Assembly: GCF_009659535.1 (NCBI RefSeq)
Contig: NZ_VJZZ01000005.1
Span: 124,001-188,000, forward strand
Source of the DNA: Aggregicoccus sp. 17bor-14
GTDB taxonomy: Bacteria > Myxococcota > Myxococcia > Myxococcales > Myxococcaceae
Reading direction: 5' to 3'
DNA length: 64,000 bases
The position numbers and the translations under genes are program-made. How positions within the stretch are numbered: the stretch's first letter is position 1; each line of letters opens with the position of its first letter. A model generated the notes under the pieces. It saw nothing but the letters and a program-made list of their open reading frames with translations. It was not told the origin of the DNA and did not search any database. This document shows, one piece after another, positions 7,137-15,973 of this stretch.

Positions 7137-10100
7137 CTACCACCGCTTCTTGGGCATGCATTTGGCCTCCAACTCCTGCGCCGAGCAACCGGAAGCGGGC
7201 GGAAAGAAGAAAGCTTGCGACGTGTTTGTATCCCTCGACCCACGCACTCCAGTGTAGCTACACGCGTGGGTCGCTTCATGTAGGATAGTCGAGGCCAAAT
7301 CGAAGATGTATGACGAGTCTTCGCACATGTGATCGTTGAAGGTGTACGAGAGCCACCCTATCGTGCTCTCTGCAGCCCGCGTACCGTACAGGCCCGTCGG
7401 TGCCGTAAACATTGGGTATCCTCGCGGAATCAACCCCAAATCATCAAAATAGGCATCCGGGCCAGTGCCACGACGAAGCACGGCACAAACATCGCAGAGG
7501 CCATCCCCGTTGCACGCAGCGAGTGCCGACTGGCATTGACAGGATGTGTCGGTTGTTCCATCTGGCAGGCAGCCAGCCCACTTCAGAGCGAGCCACTCTG
7601 CAGCGTTCCAGTTAGAACATTCGTATGGATTGCTCACCTTGAACAGCCCAGTAGGGTCCGTGTTCTTGACGGGATTGCTCTTCGAGTAGGCATAAGTCGG
7701 CCAAGCGGACGCCTTAGGGTCCAATTTAGCCATCGGCTCCGGCTGCAGATACCGCCCGATGCTCGGGTCGTAGTAGCGGTTCCAGTTCTCGAAGAGGTCG
7801 GTCTCGGCGTCGTGGTACTGCCCGGGGAAGCGGAGGGGTGTCCAAAAGGGCTGCGCGCCTATCTGGAAGCGCTGGTACTCGTAGCCTTCGATCACCACGC
7901 CTTCAGGCGGGATGACCACTGGAGGGGATGACTCGCACTGCTCGTAGCAATCGAATCCACCACACACCTCGATGCAGCCGTCCCCCACTGAAACATTTGT
8001 TGTCTCGGTCTCCGGGTAGTACCAATCCGACCAGACGTGCCCGAGCCCGCGGCCCTGCATGGTCAGCGTCTGCGGGCCGGCCTGTGTTACGTACGAGATG
8101 TCCACCGAGTTGTTGGCGAGGTCGAGCGTGTGCAGCAGCACGCGCTGCCGCTGCGCAAGCTGCGGGCTGCCGGTGGGCTGCGTCAGGGTGGCGAGCGGCA
8201 TCGCAGGCGCCCCCTGCTCGAACGGGTGAGGGGACTCGGCGCGCACGGCGACGCGATTGACGTGGCCGAAGGGGTCATACTCGCCTACGCCTGTCACCCG
8301 ACGGCTCGAGTCGAGCATCAGCACGGGTTTGCCGAGCGGGTCGGTCACGATGAAGTAGACGCCACATGGGGCGGCGTCCCAGTTGCGGGCGCAGCGCCCA
8401 AACCCGTCCGACTGCTGCACATAGCCGGAGTCGAGCACGCTGCGCACCAGGGCCACCGGTCGGCCATCGAGCCAGACGTAGTCCTCCGCCGTGAAAGTCG
8501 AAGGTGGGTCGTTACCTGCCTCTTGGGAGGAAGTCGGCACGAAAGGCGAAGTCGGGCCCACGTCCGTCAGCATCTGGTGTCCGGTGTCGTAGAAGAATTC
8601 GTTCTTTTCCCCCGTCGGACTCTCCTTCAGGCGCCGGCGCCCCCGGGCGTCATAAAAGTAGTTGTAGTAAGCGCCGCCTACAGACACCGCTCGGAAGACG
8701 GTATCCGTTGCAACGGAGGCGCTCGGGCCGTACTCGAATCCAACCGAGAAGAGGCCTGGGCCGGTGTCGGAGGGCCCCCAAATCTTTATGAGCGCGCGTC
8801 CATCTGCGTCGTACGCATAGTTATAGCCCCAGAGAGAGCCTGGGCTGCCGCTGGTCACCGAGAGAAGCCGGTCCACAAGGGGCGTAGGCGCGTACGTCGG
8901 AACCACGGCAGCCCCATCTTCAACGGTGCCACTCGTGCGCAGTCCACGCTTGTTATAGGCGTAGACGCGGGAGGCGTACGCGCCCGCGCTGCCAGCCATG
9001 CGGGTTGCCGAGGTGAGTCGCAGCGTGCGGTCGTAGTCAAAACTCTCTACGTGGGCAGTTCCCTGCAGCACGCACGTCGCGGAGCTCGTCACCTGGTCCG
9101 CCGTCCAGCCGTAGGCGCGCTGGTAGATGTCACCCGCGGAGGTACCCGCGTCGCCGGTCGACACGCGCAGCGCCTGAATACGGCCGGTGCCATCGAGCGG
9201 TGCCGTGTTGGGCGTGCAGGTGCTGACGGAAGTAGCTGAGTTCTTGCCCAGCGCGTACTCCACCGTGCTGGTAGTGCCCGTCGCCGTGTGGTGCTGGGTG
9301 TAACCGCGCAGGCTCCCGTAGGGCTCCCAACGCACGCCGCTCAGCAGTTGCTCCGTCGTCCAACCGGAGCCCCCGCGCAAGGCTACCTGCACGCCGGTGA
9401 TGCGGTCCGCATTGCCTCCCAGGCCATACTGGTAGGTGACGGTGCGGCCGTAGGGGTAGGTGAGGCTCTGCAGGCTGCCGTTGGCGGTGTACGTGTAGAG
9501 GGTATTGAGACCGCTGCACGCGGTAGCGCGGGTGCGCACTCGGACCTCGGCAAGGACGCGGCCCTCCTCATCATAGCGGTACCAGGTGGTGCCGAAGGAG
9601 TCCGACTGGTAGCGCACCCGGCCCTGCGTTCGCGCAGTTGCTACGTCCAGCGCGGCGCAGTTTGCGGGCACTGTCCCCTCTGAGTCGTGGCCAAAGGCAT
9701 AGAGGAGCGTCGGGGCCGCCGTGGAGCCTACCGCGCGCCGCTCTGCGCGCTTGAGGCGCCCGAGGGAGTCATAGCTATAGGCGAGGTACTCGGCCTCCGG
9801 CTTCGTGGGGGGCATGGCGGCCATGGCGGCCGTCTGCTTCTCCACCATGTTGCCCCGCGCGTCGTAGACGTAGCGCACGGGGCCCGAGGCGTCTGGCAGC
9901 GAGACTTGGATGATGCGGCCGAAGTCGTCGTGGAGGTACGTCGCCGCGGGCTGCGTGCAGTCCGCGTAGCTGTCACTCTCCGCGCAACCCACCTTGACGC
10001 CCGAGACGTTGCCCTGGGCGTCGTAGGTGAAGAGGGTACGCTGCGACGTGCCCGCGTTAGGGTATTCGGTAACGCTCTCAAGGCGGTTCGCCCGGTCGTA

Positions 10101-12962
10101 GGCGAGGGCGCTGCAGCGCTCTTCCTTAGCCTTCGGCATGCCGGTCGCCGGGTCCACGTTGCCCTTCGGCATGCCGGTCGCCGGGTCCACGTTGCACAGG
10201 GCCGGCGGCGCATTGAAGGCGAGGCCCACGCCCGTGAGGTTGTCCGCGCCGTCGTAGGACTTCGTCGCTGCGAGGGCCGCCGGCAAATCGGCGTCACCCG
10301 CCCCCTGCCAGGTGGGACGCCGGTGGGCGTCGGCCGCGTAGCGCACCACGCGGCGCGTCTCAGCGGTGCCTGCGTTGGACACCTGGTAGCTCTCCTGCTT
10401 CACCGTGCCATCCGGCCAATAGGAGTAAACGACGCGCTCTGCCCAGCCGCTGCCGTCGGCCGCCCCAGCCTTCGCCTTCCACTGAAGCTTGTCCGTGGGA
10501 GTGCCGCCGGTGCACGAAGAGGTTGTCCCCGCGCGGTAGCAGTACACCGCGAAGTTGCCCGCCGGGTACTGCACCGAGGTGAGGTGGCCGTTCTCGTACG
10601 TGTTGGTGGTGGCCGGGGCCGTGGAACTGCCCACCCTGCGCGTGGCCACCTGGCCATTCACGTAGGTGAGGTAGGTGGTGACGCCGTTCGCATCCTCGAC
10701 TTGCGTCGCGCTGCCGCGCGCGTCGTACGCCTTGTAATGCGTCGACAGCGGCGTCCCTGCGTCTCCCTGCGGATACACGTGCATCCACTCGAGGCGGTTG
10801 CGCAGCGGGCCTGCGGCCGTGTCGGCGTAGTAGCGGTACTCGGTGCGCGGCGCATCCGTCGCGGGACAGCCGGACGCGGTGGTGCTGTCGACGTAGCAGG
10901 GGCCACGCACGCGGGTTGCGCGGCCCTGAGAGTCGTAGTCCGTGAAGGTGCCGAGGTAGTGCACGGACGGCGGCACCGGGGTGCCGGCGTCCCCATTCTC
11001 CACGCTGGTGGACGTGTATCCCATCCGGATGACTGCATTTTGCCGGCCGGCGCTGTCGTAGCCATACGTCGTGCTTACCGTGACGGAGGCATCCACCGTG
11101 CTCCTGCGCAGCTCGCGCGCCGGACGCTGCTCATCGTTGGGTCCGTACGAGTACTCGTAGGCAGTCTCCTCGACACCGCCATCGCCGTCCGGACTCAGCG
11201 CACCGCGCAGCACCTTGCGCTTCTCCAGCTGCGGGGTGCCGCCGTCCGCAGGCCCCCCCATGGCGTACTGGTACGCCTCCCAGTTGCCGCGCTTGTCCTT
11301 GTGTCCGACGAGACGTCCGGGGAGGCCGCCGTCGGCGGACGCCCACTCGTAGCGCTCACTGCCAGGGCTGCAGGCCGCGCCTCCGTCACAGCTGTCTGTC
11401 GTCTGGTAGAGGCGAGCTTCCTGCGTAACGGCGCCTGGCGGGAGAGTTTCAACCACGCGAGTGAGGGCGGAAACAGCGTCCCGGCCATCACCGGTGCCGG
11501 CGTCGGTGTCCACCATGGCGCGCGCATGAGGCTTCCGGCCGCCACAGTCACTGCCAGGTTGGCACGCCGTGAGCGTTGCCTCGGACATCGTCCACGCCTC
11601 TCCGCCGCCCACCGCATTCGTGACGGTGCCGTCCGCGGAGTTGTACTCATGCTTTACGACTGGTAGTCCGCCCACAGATGCGGTGAAAGCTGAAGCGCTG
11701 TAGGCATACGAGCGACTGGTGCTGGCCGTGATGGCGCTCGCCAACAAGCCGGGCTGCTCAGTACCACTGCCATCTACTGCGTAGGCATAGGCGACGGCAG
11801 GGGTGGGATCTCCGTCGAGAAGCACTTGCCCTAAGACACACGCAGTACCCACCTTGCGATACGTGAAAGAGAAACCACCGGCAGTCCCTTGGACGTGCGA
11901 CAGATACGGCACGGCCGGCGTGTTACTGGTAGGGCAGCTCAGTAGCGCCCCCAGCGCATCGCGCGGCAGTGCGTATGTGAGAGTGGCAATGGGCTGACCG
12001 CTACGCGACTCAATGCGAGTAAGAAAGTAGCGACTGACGGACTGGCCGGAGGCGGCCCAACCCGACTCGTAAACATAGCGTTGACCGTCGGCCTTCAAGA
12101 GAAGGAATCCCGCGGCCGTGCGCTGAAGCCGCTCCTTCGCATCGGCATTGCCGCTTGCGGCCTGGGTCGTACAGGGGGTTCCCGAACAGGGCACAAAACG
12201 GAGCAGATGGCCGGTCGGCTGGCGCAGTGCCCATTCGCTGCCCTCGAAGTAGACGGCGCTGTAATACGAGTGCCACCAGTGAAGCGATCTGGCATTGCTC
12301 GGACTTGAGCCGAAAGGCGTAGGTGCGCCTGTCACCACATCGCTCGAGGCCCAAGCATCGGCAGACGAGCTATAGGTGCGGCTAAACTTCAGCGGCCCGG
12401 CCACACCGCCTACGACGTCGGCGTCGTCCTCGAGCAGCAGGCTGCGACCCGAGTAGGCACTCACTGGGTCTGTTACGTAGGCCGTACGACCCTTGCCATC
12501 GCAGGCACACTTCCCATCCGAGCAATCTGCGAGCGCCTCAACAGGAGCACACAGCTCGCTTTTCGGCTTGCAGTACGTGGTCGGCGGTTGGTTTTGGTAC
12601 CCGTGCAGGCTGCCGTCGGCCTCGACCCGCCAAGTGACCTTGTAGGAGGGGTCCATCTGGCATGAGCCGAGGCAGCCATTTGGTGCCGTACAGTCACTTC
12701 CATACACGCATACCGACGCGCAACTATTACCGACCAAGCCAACTGCGGCAGCAGGCGTACACCCAAACTTGTCGTTTCCGCACGAAAACCCTGTGTTGTT
12801 GCATTCACTGCCGTCGCACGGACAACTCCAAAACCAATAAACCGGCCCTTCTGGGCAGTCCGAAACCTTCCCTTCGCAATAGTTCACCTGGGCCCAACTT
12901 CTCCCGGCCACAAATAAACAGGCGAAGGCAACAAGTAGCATCCTCAGACGGATGAGGTGCAT
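7137..12962 (-). CDS. Large secreted RHS/YD-repeat protein with HExxH tip
   Basis: A protein of 1941 residues. Signal peptide MHLIRLRMLLVAFACLFVAG cleaved near SWA; Cys-rich N-terminal region (~25-150); a DPVSAYSGRSLLLEDDADV block like the DUF6531-type start of RHS shells; a very long array of YD repeats (~250-1700); the RHS core end FPGQYHDAETDLFENWNRYY to DPTGLF; then a ~165-residue tip with Cys clusters and HEATHAC at residue 1895. RHS shells encapsulate a toxic C-terminal domain that is freed by self-cleavage; here export is by Sec and no PAAR domain is seen. Start chosen at ATG 12962 because it opens the signal peptide (12941 possible). A Cys-rich lipoprotein precedes it and a candidate immunity gene follows. 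Confidence 0.88.
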   Translation of the reverse strand: MHLIRLRMLLVAFACLFVAGRSWAQVNYCEGKVSDCPEGPVYWFWSCPCDGSECNNTGFSCGNDKFGCTPAAAVGLVGNSCASVCVYGSDCTAPNGCLGSCQMDPSYKVTWRVEADGSLHGYQNQPPTTYCKPKSELCAPVEALADCSDGKCACDGKGRTAYVTDPVSAYSGRSLLLEDDADVVGGVAGPLKFSRTYSSSADAWASSDVVTGAPTPFGSSPSNARSLHWWHSYYSAVYFEGSEWALRQPTGHLLRFVPCSGTPCTTQAASGNADAKERLQRTAAGFLLLKADGQRYVYESGWAASGQSVSRYFLTRIESRSGQPIATLTYALPRDALGALLSCPTSNTPAVPYLSHVQGTAGGFSFTYRKVGTACVLGQVLLDGDPTPAVAYAYAVDGSGTEQPGLLASAITASTSRSYAYSASAFTASVGGLPVVKHEYNSADGTVTNAVGGGEAWTMSEATLTACQPGSDCGGRKPHARAMVDTDAGTGDGRDAVSALTRVVETLPPGAVTQEARLYQTTDSCDGGAACSPGSERYEWASADGGLPGRLVGHKDKRGNWEAYQYAMGGPADGGTPQLEKRKVLRGALSPDGDGGVEETAYEYSYGPNDEQRPARELRRSTVDASVTVSTTYGYDSAGRQNAVIRMGYTSTSVENGDAGTPVPPSVHYLGTFTDYDSQGRATRVRGPCYVDSTTASGCPATDAPRTEYRYYADTAAGPLRNRLEWMHVYPQGDAGTPLSTHYKAYDARGSATQVEDANGVTTYLTYVNGQVATRRVGSSTAPATTNTYENGHLTSVQYPAGNFAVYCYRAGTTSSCTGGTPTDKLQWKAKAGAADGSGWAERVVYSYWPDGTVKQESYQVSNAGTAETRRVVRYAADAHRRPTWQGAGDADLPAALAATKSYDGADNLTGVGLAFNAPPALCNVDPATGMPKGNVDPATGMPKAKEERCSALAYDRANRLESVTEYPNAGTSQRTLFTYDAQGNVSGVKVGCAESDSYADCTQPAATYLHDDFGRIIQVSLPDASGPVRYVYDARGNMVEKQTAAMAAMPPTKPEAEYLAYSYDSLGRLKRAERRAVGSTAAPTLLYAFGHDSEGTVPANCAALDVATARTQGRVRYQSDSFGTTWYRYDEEGRVLAEVRVRTRATACSGLNTLYTYTANGSLQSLTYPYGRTVTYQYGLGGNADRITGVQVALRGGSGWTTEQLLSGVRWEPYGSLRGYTQHHTATGTTSTVEYALGKNSATSVSTCTPNTAPLDGTGRIQALRVSTGDAGTSAGDIYQRAYGWTADQVTSSATCVLQGTAHVESFDYDRTLRLTSATRMAGSAGAYASRVYAYNKRGLRTSGTVEDGAAVVPTYAPTPLVDRLLSVTSGSPGSLWGYNYAYDADGRALIKIWGPSDTGPGLFSVGFEYGPSASVATDTVFRAVSVGGAYYNYFYDARGRRRLKESPTGEKNEFFYDTGHQMLTDVGPTSPFVPTSSQEAGNDPPSTFTAEDYVWLDGRPVALVRSVLDSGYVQQSDGFGRCARNWDAAPCGVYFIVTDPLGKPVLMLDSSRRVTGVGEYDPFGHVNRVAVRAESPHPFEQGAPAMPLATLTQPTGSPQLAQRQRVLLHTLDLANNSVDISYVTQAGPQTLTMQGRGLGHVWSDWYYPETETTNVSVGDGCIEVCGGFDCYEQCESSPPVVIPPEGVVIEGYEYQRFQIGAQPFWTPLRFPGQYHDAETDLFENWNRYYDPSIGRYLQPEPMAKLDPKASAWPTYAYSKSNPVKNTDPTGLFKVSNPYECSNWNAAEWLALKWAGCLPDGTTDTSCQCQSALAACNGDGLCDVCAVLRRGTGPDAYFDDLGLIPRGYPMFTAPTGLYGTRAAESTIGWLSYTFNDHMCEDSSYIFDLASTILHEATHACSYTGVRGSRDTNTSQAFFFPPASGCSAQELEAKCMPKKRW
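7731..7884 (-). repeat. Duplicated RHS core segment, copy in the large RHS gene
   Basis: Partner of 6270-6423 (about 93% identical over 154 bp). It marks the boundary between conserved RHS core and variable tip. Confidence 0.85.
10131..10196 (-). repeat. 33-bp perfect tandem duplication inside the RHS gene
   Basis: Two adjacent 33-bp units (10131-10163, 10164-10196) differ only at the last base and encode two copies of the 11-residue unit NVDPATGMPKG/A. The duplication keeps the frame and interrupts the usual YD-repeat spacing, which looks like a recent slippage event. Confidence 0.9.
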
Positions 12963-13102
12963 TCGCGAGACATGGAATTGGCGAGCAACGGTCACATCGA
13001 CCTCGAAGAAGACACAGGGCAACTGGGAGTGCCGCCTAGTCGCGCCATTGGGGCTCAACACTCGGGTGCTTGGGCGCGCGGTCGGAGAAGTCAAGGTGAG
13101 CG

Positions 13103-13477
13103 CTACGGGTTGGCAGAACTCTCGATGGGTCGGGGCACACACATCCATCCATCGCTCGTCGGAACAACCTGCTGGCAACTCCATCCAGAGCGGCACTGCC
13201 CTTGGTCCTGCGGAGCGCAGCGCGATGTACAAAGCCAGCCCTTGTCAGGTTCGGGCTCGAAGTGCCCACAAAGGCCAGACAGACACGAAGGACCACCGCC
13301 TACAGCACAGGACTCTCCTACCTCGAGCCTGTTGCTAGCAGTCTCTCTGAACCGGTGCTCCGAGAGGGGCGCAGGCCCCGGCGCCGCGCCCCCGCCCCCG
13401 CCTCCTTCGCACGCCAGCAGCAGCACTGCCGCTAATAGCCATCCCTGCACAAAGCCGTGCCGTCTCAAGTTCCGCAC
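13103..13477 (-). CDS. Cys-rich lipoprotein upstream of the RHS gene
   Basis: A protein of 124 residues starting at GTG 13477, directly behind a GAGGAGGGG ribosome site. Signal peptide with lipobox LLLAC followed by a Gly run, then paired cysteines (SCAVGGGPSCLSGLC, CTSRCAPQDQGQCRSGWSC) like those in the lipoprotein at 5429-5725. It ends 140 bp before the RHS start on the same strand, so the two may form one transcript; it could anchor or process the RHS protein, but nothing in the sequence shows this. Family not recognised. Confidence 0.75.
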   Translation of the reverse strand: MRNLRRHGFVQGWLLAAVLLLACEGGGGGGAAPGPAPLSEHRFRETASNRLEVGESCAVGGGPSCLSGLCGHFEPEPDKGWLCTSRCAPQDQGQCRSGWSCQQVVPTSDGWMCVPRPIESSANP

Positions 13478-13969
13478 ACTCCCCTCCTCGCTGGTTTGGG
13501 AAGTGTTGCCACCCCGCGCAGCGTCGCGGCTTTAACAGACAACCTAAATAACATCAAATCGAGTATTCACTGACAGCCTGGACCGACAGGTGTCACGCTG
13601 CATCCTAGGGCAGCCGACGTTCCGGTGATCAGATTTCGCATCCGCGCTTTGGGAGCCTACGCTTCGGGCTAGCAGTCAGCGTGTTTGATACAGCTTCTCT
13701 CTAGGCCGCACAGAGTGCCGCACGACACCACGCTGGTTCGAATCGGCTGCGAGGCAAGCGCGAAGCTGCGACGCCAGCGTGAGAGTCTGAAGCGGCTGCC
13801 CGCCTGGCAGTGCCACTCGAGGCATCGACGCATCCAAGAAGGCCGCTCAAGCCGGTGTGCACGGCTTCCTTCCACAACACGGCTGCACGGCCCTCGTTCA
13901 TCGCTGGCAGCGCCGCGGCTCCCGCGGGTTCCGGGAGGAGTCCATTCACAAGACCTTCGACGTCGCGGG
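13478..13969. other. Intergenic stretch between RHS operon and kinase
   Basis: About 490 bp without a convincing gene. 13530-13570 is AT-rich and lies upstream of the lipoprotein/RHS operon; on the minus strand a TTGATG lies 17 bases from TAAAGC, a weak promoter candidate. A 90-residue minus-strand frame (13701-13973, GTG overlapping the kinase stop) has mixed codon usage and no recognised similarity; it may be a short downstream gene or chance. Confidence 0.4.
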
Positions 13970-15973
13970 TCACGCCACCCCGGCGCGCAGCGCCTCGGAG
14001 ATGGCGTCCACCTCCTGCTCGATGCCGCGCGCCGCGGCTTCGAGCAGCAGGGGCTCCTCCACGCGCTCCTCGAAGAGCTGCGCCGCCCGGGCGAGCGCGG
14101 TGCGCAGCCCGTGCGCCTGCAGCAGCTCCACCGTCACGCGCAGCTTGTGCTGGTGGTAGTCGAACTCCTCGTGGTTCACGCTGCGCAGCGCCGCGCGCAG
14201 GCCCCGCCGGTGCTTCTGCAGGCTGCTCAGGGTGAGCCGCGCCAGCTCACCTTGCGCCTCGGCGTCCTCCTCCGTGAGCGCGAGCAGGCGGCGCAGGTCG
14301 AAGCGCGGCAGGCTCATCGCCTCGCCCTCGCCGAGCGCGGGCGGCGGCAGCGCCCCCTGCGGGTGCGGCGCGCTGTGCACCTGCAGCTTCGCGAAGAGGT
14401 CCTCGGGGCGGAAGGGCTTGCAGATGAAGTCGCTGAAGCCCGCCTCGTCCAGGCGCCCCTCCAGCCCGATGCGCGCGGACGCCGTGACGGCGATGATCGG
14501 CAGGTGCCGGTAGCGCTCGCCCGCGAGCTGCCGGATGGCGCGCGTGGCCGCGTAGCCGTCCAGCCCCGGCATGCGCAGGTCCATCAGCACCACGTCGTAG
14601 GGCGCCCGCTGCACGCGCTCCACCGCCTCGCGCCCGTCCACCGCCACGTCGTAGTCCACGCGCCAGCGGCGCAGGAACTGGGTGAGCATGAAGACGTTGA
14701 TCTCGTTGTCCTCGGCCACCAGGACCCGCAGGCCGTCCAGCCGCTGCACCGGTGCGGGCTCGCTCGGGACCGCGGCGAGGGGGGCCTGCGCGCGCTCGAC
14801 GCGCAGGCGCAGGCTGAAGGAGAAGGTGGAGCCCTTCCCCGGCTCGCTCTTCACGGCCAGGCGGCTGCCGTAGAGGGCGAGCAGGCGCTGCGAGATGGCG
14901 AGCCCCAGCCCCGTGCCGCCGTAGCGCACGCCGATGTCCGCGCTCGCCTGGGTGAACTCCTCGAAGATGGCGCCGACGCGCTCGGGCGGGATGCCGATCC
15001 CCGTGTCCGTCACCTCGAAGTCGAGCAGCACGCCGTCCCCAGAGCCCGACTTCGACTCCGCCGCGGACTCCTCGCGCACCTGCACCCCGAGCCCCACGCT
15101 GCCCTGCTCGGTGAACTTGATCGCGTTGCCCAGCAGGTTCGTGAGCACCTGGCCCAGCTTCACCGCGTCGCCGCGCAGCAGGTGCGGCACGCGCTCGTCC
15201 ACCGCCACGCTCACCGCGAGCCGCTTCTCCTCGGCGCGCCCGCTCAAGCCGTACACCGTCTGGAACGCGAGCTGGCGCAGGTCGAAGGGCTGCTCCTCCA
15301 GCGCCACCTTGCCGCTCTCGATCTTGCTGAAGTCGAGGATGCTGTCGAGCAGCGAGAGCAGCTGCTCGGAGGAGGAGCCGAGGATGCGCACGTAGCGCTG
15401 CTGCTGCGGCGAGAGCGCCGTCTTCTGCAGCAGGCTGCTGATGCCGACGATGGCGTTCATCGGCGTGCGGATCTCGTGGCTGACCATGGAGAGGAACTCT
15501 GCCTTGGCCCGCGCGGCAGCCTCCGCGCGCTTCTTCGCCCCCTGCAGCTCGCGCTCGTAGCTGCGGCGGTCCGAGATGTTGAAGAGGCTCGCGCGCAGGA
15601 ACAGCGGCCTTCCTTCCGCGTCGCGCTTCTGCACCAGGTTCGCGAGCACCGGCAGGGGCTGCCCGCCGTCCCCCGCTCCGAGCAGGTCCAGGTGCACCTC
15701 GCTCACGAAGCCCTGCATCTCGAGCAGGGGCGCGAGGTGCGTCTCCCAGAAGATGCGCCCGCCCACCGTGAGCAATTCCTGGAGCCGCCGGCCGACGAGC
15801 GCGCCGGCTTCCACGCCCAGCCAGCCGCACAGGGTGCGGTTCACCCGCCCGATGGTGCCGTCCGGCAGCGTGGAGACGTAGCCGCAGGGCGCGCTCTCGT
15901 AGAGCTCCTCGGCGCTCTCCTCGCGCAGCGCACGAAAGGGGTCCTGCTCGGGGCGCGGCGTGCCGTCCCTCAT
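13970..15973 (-). CDS. Hybrid sensor histidine kinase: PAS-HisKA-HATPase-REC-C-terminal helical domain
   Basis: A protein of 667 residues, no membrane segments, so cytoplasmic. PAS domain (~20-140, ESAPCGYVSTLPDGTI), HisKA with phospho-acceptor His166 (SMVSHEIRTPMNAIVG), HATPase (NLLGNAIKFTE, DTGIGIPPE, GGTGLGLAI), receiver domain with Asp465 (VVLMDLRMPGLDGY) and Lys in CKPF, then a helical Hpt-like domain (His607/609 in YHQHKLRV). ATG 15973 overlaps the stop of the RsbQ-like gene (ATGA), implying translational coupling. The last residues (AGVA) and the stop come from sequence not shared with the truncated copy at 4.1 kb. In Bacillus, RsbQ activates the PAS domain of RsbP; a similar input here is inference. 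Confidence 0.93.
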   Translation of the reverse strand: MRDGTPRPEQDPFRALREESAEELYESAPCGYVSTLPDGTIGRVNRTLCGWLGVEAGALVGRRLQELLTVGGRIFWETHLAPLLEMQGFVSEVHLDLLGAGDGGQPLPVLANLVQKRDAEGRPLFLRASLFNISDRRSYERELQGAKKRAEAAARAKAEFLSMVSHEIRTPMNAIVGISSLLQKTALSPQQQRYVRILGSSSEQLLSLLDSILDFSKIESGKVALEEQPFDLRQLAFQTVYGLSGRAEEKRLAVSVAVDERVPHLLRGDAVKLGQVLTNLLGNAIKFTEQGSVGLGVQVREESAAESKSGSGDGVLLDFEVTDTGIGIPPERVGAIFEEFTQASADIGVRYGGTGLGLAISQRLLALYGSRLAVKSEPGKGSTFSFSLRLRVERAQAPLAAVPSEPAPVQRLDGLRVLVAEDNEINVFMLTQFLRRWRVDYDVAVDGREAVERVQRAPYDVVLMDLRMPGLDGYAATRAIRQLAGERYRHLPIIAVTASARIGLEGRLDEAGFSDFICKPFRPEDLFAKLQVHSAPHPQGALPPPALGEGEAMSLPRFDLRRLLALTEEDAEAQGELARLTLSSLQKHRRGLRAALRSVNHEEFDYHQHKLRVTVELLQAHGLRTALARAAQLFEERVEEPLLLEAAARGIEQEVDAISEALRAGVA
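13985..14156 (-). repeat. Right direct repeat, inside the intact kinase gene
   Basis: Encodes kinase residues ~607-663 (the C-terminal helical domain). It matches 4113-4284 with about four substitutions and in direct orientation. Together the two bound the putative island. Confidence 0.85.

Larger units (their letters stand above)
4113..14156. mobile_element. Putative genomic island bounded by direct repeats of a kinase 3' end
   Basis: The outer limits are the two direct repeats (4113-4284 and 13985-14156); unique island DNA is about 4285-13984, roughly 9.7 kb. It carries a serine recombinase near the left end and one RHS cluster on the minus strand. Several stretches (about 5.4-7.7 kb, 12.6-13.9 kb) are clearly less GC-rich than the chromosome around them. 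The intact kinase at the right takes its last four codons and stop from island-side sequence, while the left copy keeps a different terminus. No transposase or replication genes are seen inside. Interpretation as an integrated element is inference. Confidence 0.6.

Noticed and set aside
9687-11666. 659-codon plus-strand frame inside the RHS gene
   Set aside because: Antisense to the YD-repeat region; Arg/Val/Gly-rich with no domain, explained by the periodic codon usage of the RHS gene.
13736-13755. GGTTCGAATC resembling a tRNA T-loop near the island's right side
   Set aside because: The flanking bases do not form a 5-bp T stem, and no acceptor or anticodon arm can be drawn around it.
13701-13973. 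90-codon minus-strand frame overlapping the kinase stop
   Set aside because: Mixed codon usage, no ribosome site and no recognised similarity; left as a note in the intergenic entry.
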